Shown one piece after another: positions 1 to 11,930 of a DNA stretch of 64,000 bases. Below the pieces are notes generated by a model, which worked only from the letters and a program-made list of their open reading frames with translations, was not told the DNA's origin and ran no database searches. The stretch spans positions 125,909 through 189,908 of the forward strand of contig CM031871.1 of the NCBI GenBank assembly GCA_018697195.1, in the 5' to 3' direction. The translations under genes were made by a program, and so were the position numbers. Origin of the DNA: Certhia americana (taxonomy: Eukaryota; Chordata; Aves; Passeriformes; Certhiidae). Within the stretch, counting starts at the first letter, position 1; each line of letters begins with the position of its first letter.

Positions 1-3000
1 TATATAATATCCATGGACCAGTCATAAATAAAACACTTTCCCACAGAGTTGTCCTCAGTCAGATTGGTTCTCATCAGGGAAAGCCAAAACTGTATACACT
101 GATTTCTGCCTCTCCTTCCAACCTCTGAATTTAAGCTGTGTTTAAGCAAGAAAACCTTCATTTGCCATGAACCAACTTCAGTACTCGTAAAGCCACGAGG
201 AAGAGAGGGATGTCTTCAACTCTTTGAGCTCTTACTCAGAGGTTTTGACAGTGACTGATTTTCTTTTAATGAGTTGAGTCATTATTTGGAAGCTTCAGTA
301 GCTGGCAGTTCATCTGCAGCATGGTTGAGTTTTAAAGTGACTGCAGCCTGATCCTATGGAATTGCACATTCCCTAAATATTTTAATAGCAACAAATCTGC
401 CTGGGTCCACTTTTTCTAGCTTACACTCTCTGATGAAGAGAGGCTCTGCTGATCCTTACTAGGAGGGAGGTATAAACGTCAACCACTGACTCTGCTTGCA
501 ACTTTGTTTTTTGTAAAATTCCTAAAAGTAATCTCTTCCCAGCCACTAATCTGAACTAGTTACTATAAACTGTTTTCTCTAGCATGAAAGGGTCTGTCTT
601 TCCTTTGGGACTACTGCAGTGGGACTCTCACATGTTACTTAATGGGTTTTGTACTCTCCTCTGTGGCTATGAAATTTGGATACCATCCACTGAAGTGTTT
701 GTATAGTCTATGTAGCTGTTATATCTGAATATGTCAGAAATATTTAAAATTGATGGTCTTGGTCAATTCCTTTCTAGTTTGAAGAAAGGAATTTTTTGTT
801 ACAGCTACAGGGTTTTATTGTTATTTGTTCAAGTTTTTTTTGTGCTTGCATGTGGGTAAAAATTTGTCAAGGGAAAGCTCAACAGAAAAAAAGCACTGAG
901 TTTTGTTATGAAACTATGAACAGCTACTGGTCTTGTAAGTGTGATCTTGACTTAGCTGCTCTGAAAGTTGGGACATCATTAGCTGTGTTAGTGAAAATTG
1001 GGTGTTGTAGGAAGACTTGGACAAGGGAAAATGGTAGTTCTACTTTGACCAAAAGTAAACCTAGGAAAACTCATTTTTCTCAGCAGAAACCTTCTGCTCT
1101 GTATCAGGCAGAGGATTTTAGTAGGAAGATGAGTATTGCAGGGGACCCCTTCTGTGTTTTGTACCTCCAAATGTACAAATCCCTAATATAAGAATGGCAG
1201 CATCTACAGGGACTTAGGTGATATTTTGCTCTCTGGTCCTGTTTCTCTCTAGACATGCACAGGATTGGGCTTTCTTGTTACAGCAGCTATTTGGGTGATG
1301 TCTCAAGGAATGCAGATGGGACTAAATAGACTCCAGTCAGAAAATCAGAGGACATGTCTCTGAGAAGAGAAAAAAATGCTGCTTCTTACCACTGTTACTC
1401 CGTGGTGTGTAGGTTGTGGAGCTGTAGGTAGGTTCTGTGCCTCCACATGCTGTTTTCATAAAGACACTGAGAAAGCTGAGTGATGGTGTTGTTTACATGT
1501 GATAAAAAGGAGCCTTGGAGCTGTAGGTTGGCTCACAGACTGTCAGCACCAGAGGGTTTGTTCTCTCACTAGCTCTCCCAGCTTGGTGCAGACAGTGGCT
1601 AATGTGGAGGGAAGGTTGGATTCTTCAGGACTCCTCCAATGATGACTCTGGAAGTGAAAGAGCAATTTCCCAGACTACTTCTGCTCAAGTGAAGCAAAAT
1701 TATTGCTATTGATCACAGCTCATTCTCTGCAGCGAAGGTCATGGACTAAATGTGAGATTTAGTGCTTTGATTTCTTTATTGAAATGTTGGAAGTCTAGGT
1801 TCTCCTCTACCGATGAATGTATTACCAAGAAGCCCAAACTTTACTCCAGACTAGTAACTGTTTTGATTTTTGTGTCCTTCATATAGCACTTATTATTTGT
1901 ACAGGTCTCATAAAGATTTTGGTAAAAAAATGTTTTTTTCCCCCAAAACTCAGTCAATGGAAACAGCTCCAGCATAGTCCCTTGGATTATACAGGAGAAG
2001 GAGGAAGAGGCTTTCTTCTCAGGAATAAAATAAATATCAGGGACTTAAAAGCAGAATTGCAGAATATCACTTCTTGTAGAGAGGAATCAAGTGTATGACT
2101 TCCAGATTTACTCTAGAGTTCATGTACATTATAGAAAGGCATTTTTTTAAATGCTTCATTGCTGTACTTATTGGATATCTTGGAGTATTTATATGTCTAT
2201 AGGCACCTGTGAATTAGCTCTTAAAGAACACCTTTTTTCAAGCATCTGCTTTAAGTGTCTGTGGAATCCTCTGACTGGAACAGGACTGGACAGCTCAAGA
2301 AGGAACAGTATAATTATTGTTCTGTTTTCCTATGGAATGCACAGCTTGAATTCCCACTGTTACTTGCACTATATGGATGTCCTTGATGCCACGCACTGTC
2401 ACTAAACTCCCATGGGAAAGTTAAGTTACCATGCAACTCCTTATTTCATTTCAGAAACTAAAAAATAGTGTGGTCATCTCACTGATTGTGTCTGCTGTAT
2501 GAAAATTATTCCAGGGTTTGACAGCAGTCATCCTAAAAGCTTACTCAGGACTATTGAAATATTTCCATTCCTGATGGGAGCTGTAGTTGAACCTCTTAAT
2601 ATGATGAGAGACATTGAGAATATAAGAGGCCTCCAGCAGGTATTTAAAGCTTTGGAAGGTCTGATTTTATAGATCCATAATCACATATTCAAAGTGCTTC
2701 ATTACTCTAAATTGAAGGTGCAATAAGCAAAGCAGCAGCAATTTTTATAGAAGTCAAGAGAAGGCTGCCTGCCTCAGCTGGGCAAGTGGCTGCAGGATTC
2801 AGAACAAGTCAGGAAAACATGATTTGTTCCCCCTTCTGGGGAAAAAACAAAAAGAGAAAGAATGGAGGAGAGACAGATGTCAGGGAGCAAGGGCAAGAAA
2901 AAAAGGAGAAGAATATCTGTATCTTACCAAAGCTCCTGTTTAGGAATGCAGAAGGTGAGGAAACGTAGTTCTCAATTATAACATCAAGCTACCTGCACTG

Positions 3001-3376
3001 CACAGCCTAGGTGCATCTTGTATCTTTCACTACCTTCCCACTTATCCAAAACAAGCCGCCGCATGGTTTAGCTCCAATTCCCTTGATATGATTAATCCCT
3101 GCATTTCCTAGAAAAACAATGTTTCATATGAAAAGTAAGATTGTAGCAGCCTAGATTTTTGAGTTTAATTTTGTAAAAGAAAGTGTAGAAGCGCTAAGTG
3201 CAGAAAACACTTTAACAAGGTTTGCAGCGTTAGTCCTGGGAAGTTACACAATCATTTTTCTGGCAGCTCTGTAGCCTGTATGCATTTGCCTTCTGTAGAT
3301 ATAAGAATACAATGGACCCAGAGCTGTGTGATTTATCATTTTATTTGCCTTGCAGCTATAGAAATACATTAAAGAT
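1..3376. other. Unique AT-rich DNA, no gene seen
   Basis: No open frame here resembles a known protein, and the longest (about 130 codons at 796-1191) has no recognisable domain and a composition typical of chance translation. I recognise no interspersed repeat. The only local structure noted is a short hairpin at 765-793. The stretch is consistent with intergenic or intronic vertebrate DNA. Confidence 0.6.
765..793. repeat. Short perfect inverted repeat
   Basis: AATTCCTTTC at 765-774 is matched by its exact reverse complement at 784-793, around a nine-base spacer whose outermost bases also pair. The stem is about 11 bp with a 7-nt loop. An AT-rich hairpin of this size can occur by chance in 64 kb, and no function is implied. 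Confidence 0.6.
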
Positions 3377-3933
3377 TGTCATGGTATAATCCCAGTCACC
3401 AGCTAAGTACCATGCAGCTGTTTGCTCACTTACCCCCTCCCCAACCAGTGGGATGGGGAAGAGAATCCAAAAAAGGTAAAACCCGTGGGCTGAAATAAGA
3501 ACAGTTTAATAATTGAAATAAAGTTAAATATTATTATAATAATAATAGGAAAGAGAGAGAGATGAATAAACCCTAAGACAGGCAATGCACAATGCAATTG
3601 CTCACCACCCACTGATAGATGCCCAGCCTGTTCCCCTGGAGATCAGCAGAGGTTCCAGCCAGCTCCCCACAGTTCACATATGGAACATGAAATGCTGGAA
3701 TACCCCTTTGGCTAGTTCAGGTTAGCTGTCCTGGCCACACTCCCTCCCAGCTTCTTGTGCCTCTCCTCACTGGCAGAGACAAGATTCTGAGAATCTCTTG
3801 ACTCAAGGTAAGCGCTCCTTAACAACAATTAAAAACTCCATGTGGTATCAATGCTATTCTCTCCTAAATCCAAACCACAGAACTGTACCAGTTTCTAGGG
3901 AGGAATTCAACTATCCCAGACAAAACCAGGACA
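3377..3933 (-). mobile_element. Solo LTR of an avian endogenous retrovirus, minus orientation
   Basis: The segment opens with TGTCATGG and closes with CCAGGACA, giving imperfect inverted termini of the TG...CA type. Internally it follows the order I remember for a common avian LTR read in reverse: a CCAACCAGTGGGATGGGG-type box, a stretch with AACAGTTTAATAATTGAAATA, a short (TAA)n and (GA)n run at 3528-3562, a TTGCTCACCACC box, a TGGAATACCCCTTTGGC box, then a CCTAAATCCAAACCACAG box. The length of about 557 bp suits one LTR. No gag, pol or env remnant adjoins it, so it is a solo LTR produced by recombination. I see no clean target-site duplication (AAGAT on the left, GAAGT on the right), which suggests age. 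The family may be ERVL-like, but the exact name is not certain. Confidence 0.8.
3528..3562. repeat. (TAA)n followed by (GA)n inside the LTR
   Basis: A short AT-only run of TTATTATAATAATAATA type is followed by AGAGAGAGAGA. It sits in the part of the LTR where family members carry a variable ATT repeat, so it belongs to the element and is not an independent microsatellite. Confidence 0.6.
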
Positions 3934-4269
3934 GAAGTTAATGTGTCTAGAAACCTGCTGGCTCTGTGGTACCCATTCTATATTATGTCCTCCACTGCCT
4001 TCCAGGATGTGCTCACTTGGTGCTCTTAGAGGACAAAGCTCTGTTGTGGTGTAGGCTGGGAACTGCTCTAGTCCCAGTGTAAAAAGCTCACAGCAGGAGT
4101 AAATTATATTCCTGAGGGCTGGGGCCCCAAATGGCTCTTCTGGCATCCAGGAATTGTTGAGGCAAAGGCAAGATGCATCTCTTACAGGAAAAGCAAGGAA
4201 GTGATACTAAGATATCAGCACAAAGGAAAATAGCCCCTTATGCTCTATTAAGGAGAGTAGATACAATCT
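3934..4269. other. Unique spacer, no gene seen
   Basis: About 340 bases between the LTR and the next CR1 relic. I see no repeat and no credible coding sequence. The minus-strand open frame that crosses it runs into LTR sequence and has no protein similarity I can recognise. Confidence 0.5.
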
Positions 4270-4897
4270 CTGGATGTGCAAAAAGGAAAAGAGGATGCAG
4301 AAGAAAAGACAGAAACCTTCAATCATACTGAGTATTGGTAAGGTTTTAGATGAAGCACTGAAGCAGTCCTGGTTAGTCCTCTGTATTAAGGGAGGTGTGT
4401 ACCAGCTGCAGAGACTGCAGAGGAAGAAGGATCAAAGCATGACTTGCAGCTTAGGAATGTTTAGCCTAGAGACAGGAAGTACAGACTAGATATTAGGAAA
4501 GAGATTTGAACAATAAGAATGGTGAAGCTTTGAAATACATTGCCAAAGAAGGCTGTGGAATCTTATTCATTGGAAGTTTTCCAAAAGACTAAGCAAACAT
4601 CTGTTAAAAATAATGTAAGTATATTGGAACATGTAGAAGGAGTGGTTAAAGAGATGAAATAAACTGGTGATTTTCAAACTCTGGGTCATGCTACTCTTGA
4701 ATTCAAAGAACCTTAAAGTGTTAGCAGTGGTTATATCAAATAGCATTTGACCTTGATGTTTCTGGCCCCTATTCACATAATTGTTGCATGAAGATATATA
4801 ATCCAAAAGGGAGCTCTGCTTTTCAGAAGATTAAAATCGTTGTAATATATGGCTTCTGAAGGTTCTTTCTGGCATTCTGACTCTGTGATTCCACAGT
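4270..4897 (+). mobile_element. Degraded CR1 LINE 3' end, plus orientation
   Basis: The stretch GAAGCTTTGAAATACATTG at 4525-4543 and the following GGCTGTGGAATC...TTGGAAG match the CR1 3' region just downstream of the end of ORF2. A second match near 4847-4894 (CTTCTGAAGG, then GGCATTCTGACTCTGTGATT) is the classic CR1 terminus. The roughly 225 bases between them do not obviously match and may be an insertion or heavily mutated sequence. The 5' limit is vague. Like almost all avian CR1s it is 5'-truncated, and the mutation load suggests an old copy. Confidence 0.7.
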
Positions 4898-7579
4898 ACT
4901 GCTGCTGAAGCAATGTAAAGCAAAGTGGGCAGAGCAGATCTGAAATTCAGATTTCAATTTAGGTTAATCTCTACCACTCACTCTTAATGGATCAACAAAT
5001 ATGTTGGATTTTGCTGTCAAAAATTAAGCTAAATGGCCATTGGTGTTTTAAACTGTAGTAACTTTTTTATAGTTGCTCAAAATGTTTCTGCAGAAAAACA
5101 TATGAAAATATTCTATTTTTTCCTTCATGTAATTTATAAAAAGGGCAGAAATACTAGCTCATTCCTGTGGACAAAGAATAAATACAAAATGTTCTCCCCT
5201 GCAGACATTTTGCTAAAAAGACATTTGCATAAGACAGAGCATGGCAAAACACAGGAAGTTTTGAAAGTTGACCATGAATAAATCTCCTTTTTAGTAACAG
5301 AGAAAGGCTGTTAATTCTGAAACTTGGGCACAAATGAAAACATCTGTAGAAGTGCAAGAGTGAACAATGAAGCAGTCAGTTTATTTAGTGGAACAATGCC
5401 TGAGTGAGACCTACTGCTCATACCTTGGGAAGAGACCATGTCTTTGCACCATTTACACTTGGAATTTGCAGTAATGGCTCATCTCTGTTGCTGGCTTCTA
5501 GTAGATGCAACAGAAGAAATGTCCTTTTCTGAGTAGAAAAGCAAAAACCACAACACCCTCCTCCACCCCTTCGCTAATACTGCTAGTTAATTACGTGTTG
5601 TGCTTCAGTGTGTGTCCAGGTAACAATCCTGTTAAGCTCTCAAAGTAACTGAGGAGTGGTCAGGATTTTTTGTAGAGTTGCCTGTTCTTAGCACCAAACA
5701 TCTATGTCTAGTTGTGTAATTTTACCATGACAAAAAGAACTGATATTGAGAAACTACTTACTCTCATCTCGTGGTTAACTGTACAACTGATGTTTTACAC
5801 AAGGTGCACGGTTGTACTTCTGGTGTTGTCAGAGATTTGGAGTTTAAGTGGATGCAGTGACAAGTGTCTTCATAAAAGAGAAATGACATCACCACCCCCA
5901 ACAGTGCAGAAATTGCTCCTTCCATTTGGTTCATAGAGATATTCCTGTATATAGAACTCACTGTCTCCCCATATCTCTTATCTGGTTACTAAGATCCAAA
6001 CACTCTAGTTTTATGCCCAAGATCAAATTTTTGAGGACTTTTTCAGCACTTGAGGTGTTTGAATCCACCATTATTATTTTAGGCCTGTATTTAGGTCTTT
6101 GTATTTTCAAATGAGATTTAAAATCATGTTTTACCTTTTTTTTTTCCTCTATTCTTCCTTTTCTCTGCTTAAGAAATCTCTTGATTTTTCTTTTTTTCTC
6201 TTCCTAAGTTTACACAAAAGTGTGTGCAATCTGTGGCCTCTTATCTTAGAGGCATTGGTTGAACATTGCTGTAGTCAGTATAATGAATTCATGGGGGTTT
6301 TTTTATGTATTGATATACAAAATATCCCAGAGAAACCAGAAGAGATTTTGTATAGAGCTACAGATGAAATTTCCCTCTCTAGAGGAAAAAATACTCTCTA
6401 AAAAAGCTGAAGTAGGTAAAACTGATTGAGTTGTTTTTTCCCCCTTTTATGCATACCTATTATAAGGTATTTTTGCTCAGCATCTGTGCAAGATTATTTA
6501 AATAAACTGAGGCCCTGGTAATTCCTATTTTATAACTTATCCTAGGCAGAGAAAGGAAAACATTTAGTCCTAGTTGAATCAAAATTTAAGAACCAGCTCT
6601 CTGTTATATTGCAGGATGATTTTTGTTGAATTTTTTCCTAAATGTATGTAGATTTTTAGTAAGTTTTTTTGTCAATAATCTGTTGCATTGATAGCTGGGA
6701 AATAGAACAAGGAAAGCAACACTGTGCTGCTTGGTTCCGCTTGCTCTCTGTGTGTGCTTCTGTATGCATGTGGATACGGGAAAATCCAGTAATTAATTGC
6801 AGCTGGCGCTTTGCCCAAGATAGTTATGGGTCAAAGTTTCTAATAGAAGTGCTGGGAAGGAGTTGGAGCAGGTGTGAAATCTGCCCAGGGCTTGTCTCCA
6901 GTGGAAGGACTTGCTGAAGTGTAACATGGTCTGGTGATGGGATCAGGGCTGTCTTCAGTGCAAAATTCAGCTTTTTCCTCCAAAGCAGAGAAGAGCTAAT
7001 GATGTGAGATGGCAAAAAAAGTGATTATCACTTCAGTGCTGTAAAACTGTGGTCCCAGTGAAGATGGCAGATGTTTTAATTGGCTTGTTGCGTAGGAAAG
7101 CCTTAATCATTGCATGTGGAAATTCTGGTGTGTGACTGTGAACTGATTGTATTTTATTCAGTTATAGCTGTCCAAGCAGGAGCATCTTGAGCAGCATTTG
7201 ACTTCTGTCAAGAAGAGGTTTATTATGTCATAGAAATACATTTGAATCTTTATTGCTAAGAGTGTGCTTGGCATAATTACGCCTGGTTTGATTCTATGAC
7301 AAAGAGGCTTTCTGGAAAATCTGCTCAAATGTCTGGTTTTGTCATTACTTGGAATTATGCTCTAATACAGTGGTAAATACAGCAAAGACTTCATTCTAAA
7401 GTGACTTTTTAAAAAAAAGTGTTGCTTGAAAGATAAAAATGCACTTCAATAATCTATTCTGAAGTATGCTTAGCACTACTGCTCTGCTTGAGCTTTTCAC
7501 ACTCAATGTATGCTTTTCAGAGGATAAAGTATGAAATAGTAAAAGCTGTCTTGGCATAAATCATGCAGAAATTATCATT
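4898..7579. other. Unique DNA with a pyrimidine-rich tract, no gene seen
   Basis: No repeat family or coding exon is recognised. A T/C-rich stretch at about 6128-6206, with runs of ten and seven T, is the only compositional feature. Its short open frames lack hydrophilic, domain-like composition. Confidence 0.55.
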
Positions 7580-7647
7580 AGGATAGGTCATTTGGCAGGA
7601 ATAGGTCATTCATCAGGATAGGTCATTCATCGGGAAGGTCATTTGGC
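7580..7647. repeat. Four-unit minisatellite with AGGTCA cores
   Basis: Four head-to-tail units of 16-18 bp lie at 7580-7596, 7597-7614, 7615-7631 and 7632-7647. Each contains AGGTCATT. Units 1 and 4 end in TTTGGC, while units 2 and 3 end in TTCATC, giving an A-B-B-A order. AGGTCA begins at 7585, 7603, 7620 and 7636. AGGTCA is the classical nuclear-receptor half-site, but the 16-18 bp spacing is not a standard receptor dimer spacing. The array could be a simple small minisatellite. Confidence 0.8.
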
Positions 7648-9000
7648 AACAATGGTGCCTTTTACATGGATAGGGGTGTGCTGGAAACTGAAAAGAGAAT
7701 AAGAATTCAGTTTATTTGTTTATAGTAATGTAACCCCTCCCAAATATACTCTTTTAGATAAACCCTTTGTAACAGGTTAGATCTCCTTGATACATGATCC
7801 AGATAAAGATGATGAGAGGAAGTAGCTCAAGTTTCTTCTTTCAAAACCAGTACAAGTCATATTAGAAAACGATGGTGCATCTCGCTGCTCTCAGCATTCA
7901 CTTTCTCTGTGCATTCACCAAGTAAGGATCTTCTGTAGACCTCTGCATCCACTTCTTTCATTTCATCTGATCACTTCTTTCAGCCAATGTCAAATCAATA
8001 AATTTGACAGCACTCAGTAATTTGTACAAGTGTTTTTGTGGTAGTAATTTCAGAGTGTACTCAGAAAACAAAACCTGGAGTGAAAGGAAGGGAAGAAAAA
8101 AAGAAATATTTCAAGATCATTTGATTACCGTATCATGGAGGCTTCAAAACCTGTGAGAGTGTGCTCTTGAGTGTTCACAAAGACTGTGCCAAAATAAGCA
8201 AGCTTCAGTTCCTGCATTTAATTCCATGACTCAGAAAAATGTGGGTTATTCAGAAGGATTGTAGTTTCAGCCTAAATTCTATCTAAAGATGATGGAAAGC
8301 TGATGTTCTAATAAACTATGAATGCTCTTAATGACTGTGATATTCTTCCCTAGGGTAGACCAGAGGTTTAAGAACGAGCACCTCAGTTTTGTTACTTGTG
8401 ACATAAATACAATAAATTCTGCTCTTGTCAAAGATTCCATGTCCTACTTACATCTCTCCAGAGCCAGTTCAATGGTGCATTGAACAGAAACCACTTCAGT
8501 CTCTTAGTCAATCTTGGATAATTTTTGGCAGCCACATTGGATTTTTTACCACTCTCTTACAAAACACTGTTGCCTAGACCTGACAAAAATTAAGAAAGAA
8601 GTCAAACACTGGACAACCTGGGTTGCAGAACTGTTTTCTGGCATTGAATCACCTTAATCCTTGCTAATCCTATTTCATTTTTCAGAACTCTATGGATTTT
8701 TTTTTCCCACCTTTCCTTCAATATCTTTCTTGCAGCTTTACTGGCTGTGCATTACCACATCCTTTCTCTTTCACCCTGGGCTAGCCTGTTTTAAAATGCT
8801 GCTTCAGGGACCAGCAAAAATGGGTTGCCACATAAAGCATTATCTCCAATTACAGTCAAAAAGTACACTTTGAAACAATGAGGAATAAGTATTTTTAAAA
8901 GAAGCTTGCCCAGTAGAAGCAGTTGTGAGTGAAACCGCAAGTACTTAGGGTAAGAAAAAGTTTTAGAGTAGTTGGAGACCAATTTTCTTCTCTAAATGTT
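7648..9000. other. Unique DNA, no gene seen
   Basis: Nothing coding is recognised. It contains the first copy of a 40-bp sequence repeated further on (7811-7850). Confidence 0.5.
7811..7850 (+). repeat. 40-bp direct repeat, copy 1
   Basis: This segment matches 9407-9446 at 38 of 40 positions in the same orientation, about 1.6 kb apart. The flanks diverge quickly on both sides. It could be two fragments of an uncharacterised interspersed repeat, or an ancient local duplication. Confidence 0.75.
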
Positions 9001-9102
9001 GAGTTGGGTTTTTTGGCTGGTTTTGGGGTTGTGTTTTTTGTTATATTTGGGTTGTTTGGTTGCTTTAGCTCTTTATTTGTTTGGTTGTTGCTTTTTTTTT
9101 TT
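9001..9102. repeat. G/T-rich low-complexity tract
   Basis: About 100 bases are almost entirely G and T, built from GTTT- and GGTT-like words with a terminal run of T. This is low-complexity sequence. Its open frame reads as F, V, L and G only, as expected from the composition. Confidence 0.8.
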
Positions 9103-9406
9103 CCTAAGCTGCATCTTAAAAGCTAGAACCTGATTAAAGCACTGCTGTCTGTTCAATTCTGACAGTTTTTTAAATCTCTTTTTCAAGCCTAAAATTTTTC
9201 TTTCTAAAGCTGGCTGTTTGATAGGATTTTTTGGAAGTTCTTATGCTTAATTTTTCTTTGAAGTTAGCAATTCCCTAACCTTCCCAACCGTTAAGTTGAG
9301 CAGTCAGATGCTGTTTGGCATTGATAATCCTGGTTTCTAGGTAACCCATGTGGGGCCATTTTACAAGGTATGAGTATTCAGGCAGTGTCAAGGATATTGA
9401 AGCAAT

Positions 9407-9446
9407 GATGACAGGAAGTAGCTCAAATTTCTTCTTTCAAAACCAG
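9407..9446 (+). repeat. 40-bp direct repeat, copy 2
   Basis: Near-identical partner of 7811-7850. It differs at two positions, one G/C and one G/A. The shared core contains GGAAGTAGCTCAA and TTTCTTCTTTCAAAACCAG. Confidence 0.75.
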
Positions 9447-10723
9447 CTATGCAAGAAAATGCAGGAGATCAAAAGTTTAAGTTTCAGGAGTTCATGCTGA
9501 TCATGTGCACTAATTCTCTATTCGATCAGAATTCCTACATCATATCAACTCAGAAGACAGCTGAAGTTTCAATTCTGTGAAATTTTTTCACACAAGTAGG
9601 CCAATTTAGTTTGTTGGTTTAAATGAATATCACTGAAACACTGTCATTCTCAGCATCAACACCAGTTCTAGGATAAAAGGCAATGTGAATAATCTCCATG
9701 CCTTTTGTGATGAGTTTTCCTGGAAATTTTGCAGCACTAAATACCAGATTATGGTGCTTGGTTTATCTTTATGCTTTATATCACAATGATTGCACCACTT
9801 CAAAGAGCTAGCAACCATGTACACAGAATTTTAGACAGATCATCTTTTTCAGTGTAGCTTCGTGAAATCTGTCCTGATTAATTCAAGAATGGCTAACTTG
9901 CTAGCACAAACCAAAAGTAAGGAAAGAATGAAGCAAGCAAAAATACTTCTAAGGTGTTTGTGCATTGAAATGTGTGTCATGGGACCTGTGAAAGATGCTG
10001 AGGTTCGGGTAGTGTGGTAAGGTATGACTCCATAATAGTGATATTTGGGCATTCCTTATTAAACATAACCAGGTTACTTATGGGTCTACAAGATGGAAAC
10101 ACAAGTGGTCCTTGTTGAGACCTCTTCTGCTGAGGTTTGGAAACAGTTTCAGACCTGGGCTTCCAACAAAATTGAGTGCAATGCAAGTGAAGGAGCAGAA
10201 TGCAAACACTTCTGTTTACGTTTTACTGATTGCAGGTATTCAGAGGAAATGCGTTTATTTCTGCCCATGTTCAGTCACAGGGTCTATGGCTTCTATTTTT
10301 AGCAGCCACACACTATTATTAATCTGAGATTTTTGACTATCCAGTGAGTCAGAAGGTTTGACTGCCCAGAGATACATGAGTCAGACAGGCAGGAATAGTC
10401 TGTTCTTCTTCAAGACACCAGGAGACACGAGATTTAAAAAATAGGTTTCATACTTAGTGAACAATACAAATGGAAACATAATAGATAAATAGAAATCCTT
10501 TTACCCTTCACATTGGATTCTTTGCCCAGGAAACTCTTGTCACAAAACTGTTGCTTACTACGCAATCTGTTTGTATATGAAAATCGGTAGCTTGTCCCCC
10601 TTTTTATTATTTTCATATCTCCTGTCTATTGGTTAGTTAATGCATTTCTAGGACAGACAATCCTCCCACTGTAACGCAGCTATTCCCACAGTAAAGCATG
10701 TAATATGTAAGAAGCTTAGAAAA

Positions 10724-10743
10724 GGGGGGTGGGTGGGTCAGGG
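10724..10743 (+). other. G-quadruplex-forming motif
   Basis: Runs of six, three, three and three G are separated by loops of one, one and three bases, which satisfies the usual G3+N1-7 rule. It lies in AT-rich DNA with no gene nearby, so no promoter role can be argued. Confidence 0.7.
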
Positions 10744-11812
10744 AGGAGAATTTAATAATAATTTAAATTTACCTTCTGAAATGGTTTCTCTGTAGAGGTC
10801 AAATTGTATTAAAATAGCAAAGACAGGGGTATATGTGGTCCTGAAGTTTCTTTCTGCAGTATATTTTGGGTTTTATTTTCATATGCTAATCCTTTCTGAG
10901 TCTCCTCATGACAGTGGCAAATTATTAGCAGCTACAGAGCTGCACATAACATGTAATCGAGGTACGTAAGAGTAGACTGTAAAAAGATCAATGTTACACA
11001 CTGATGTTCAGCCCTAGCCTCTGCAGAATTTCCCTGTGGAAGGCAGAAATTTCCAACCAGCTACAAAGTTTCTTGGGTTCTGAGCTGGGGATCAAGTAAA
11101 TGCAAGGTACAAATGCAGACTGGAATGCTTAGTAATGGAATAACAGGGGTTTGGCAGCTCAGTGGTTCAGGAATGCAACAAGGATATTTTAGCTCAAAGG
11201 TCATTGGTGTAAAAGCTAAATTGTGAGAGACTAGAATGCGAGACAGAATTCAGAGGGACAGATATCAGTGATCTTAGGCCTAATTAGAACAGATGAGTTC
11301 ACAAACAATTTTGGCTGGCTGCCTTTTGGTCACCTGCAGTGGGGAGACATAGGATAAAGAATCCTATGGATAAAGTTTATCTACTTTTGGGGTAAAAAAT
11401 GAATATCTAGGAATCCAGAAATTCATTTTCAGAGTGACTTATGTGATACAAATAAAATAAATTTTATAGTGTAGATATTTAGGGAGAACTTCATAAGGCC
11501 TCCATGGGCTTCTAAGTTGAATGAGCTCCTAGCAAACTCAGAGTACCCTTCTATTTTGGTTCAAGGCAAAGAAGGTTCCATGAGGTGATTTGGACAGCTA
11601 GCTCATCAAGGTTTTTAGGTGTAGTGGCCTATAAATGAATCAGGAGTAAATATTTCCAGTTAGATTTTTTAACATGAAAGCAATAGGCCTTTATTTTGTA
11701 ACCTTTATTTCGACGTCTGTGGTATTTGTATTATCTGTTAAGCTCCCTTATAACATGAAGCAGTACATTGATTCTTTTGAACCAAATATCTTCCATGTGG
11801 CCAGGAGGCTAG

Positions 11813-11930
11813 AGTAGAATAGAAGGGATCTACAATAATCATCTAATCCAACTGTCTGACCACTTTAGGGTTAACCAGAAGTCGAAGCCTCTTACAAGCA
11901 AGAAAATGCTTCTGAGCCACCTGCATTCTT
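11813..11930 (-). mobile_element. CR1 LINE 3' fragment, minus orientation
   Basis: The run containing CAATAATCATCTAATCCAA, followed by CTGTCTGACCACTTTAGGG and TTAACCAGAAGT, is the reverse complement of the 3' untranslated end of a CR1 subfamily whose members read ATCATCTAGTCCAACTGCCTGACC in this orientation. Similarity fades after about 11,900, so only the last 100 or so bases of the element remain. The 3' terminus lies on the left. Confidence 0.7.

Larger units (their letters stand above)
9103..11812. other. Unique DNA, no gene seen
   Basis: No recognisable gene or interspersed repeat apart from copy 2 of the 40-mer (9407-9446) and a G-quadruplex motif (10724-10743). Overlapping short open frames at 10093-10327 on both strands have no protein family resemblance. 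Confidence 0.5.

Noticed and set aside
7580..7647. CRISPR-like array
   Set aside because: Units are head-to-tail with no unique spacers, and the genome is vertebrate. It is a minisatellite.
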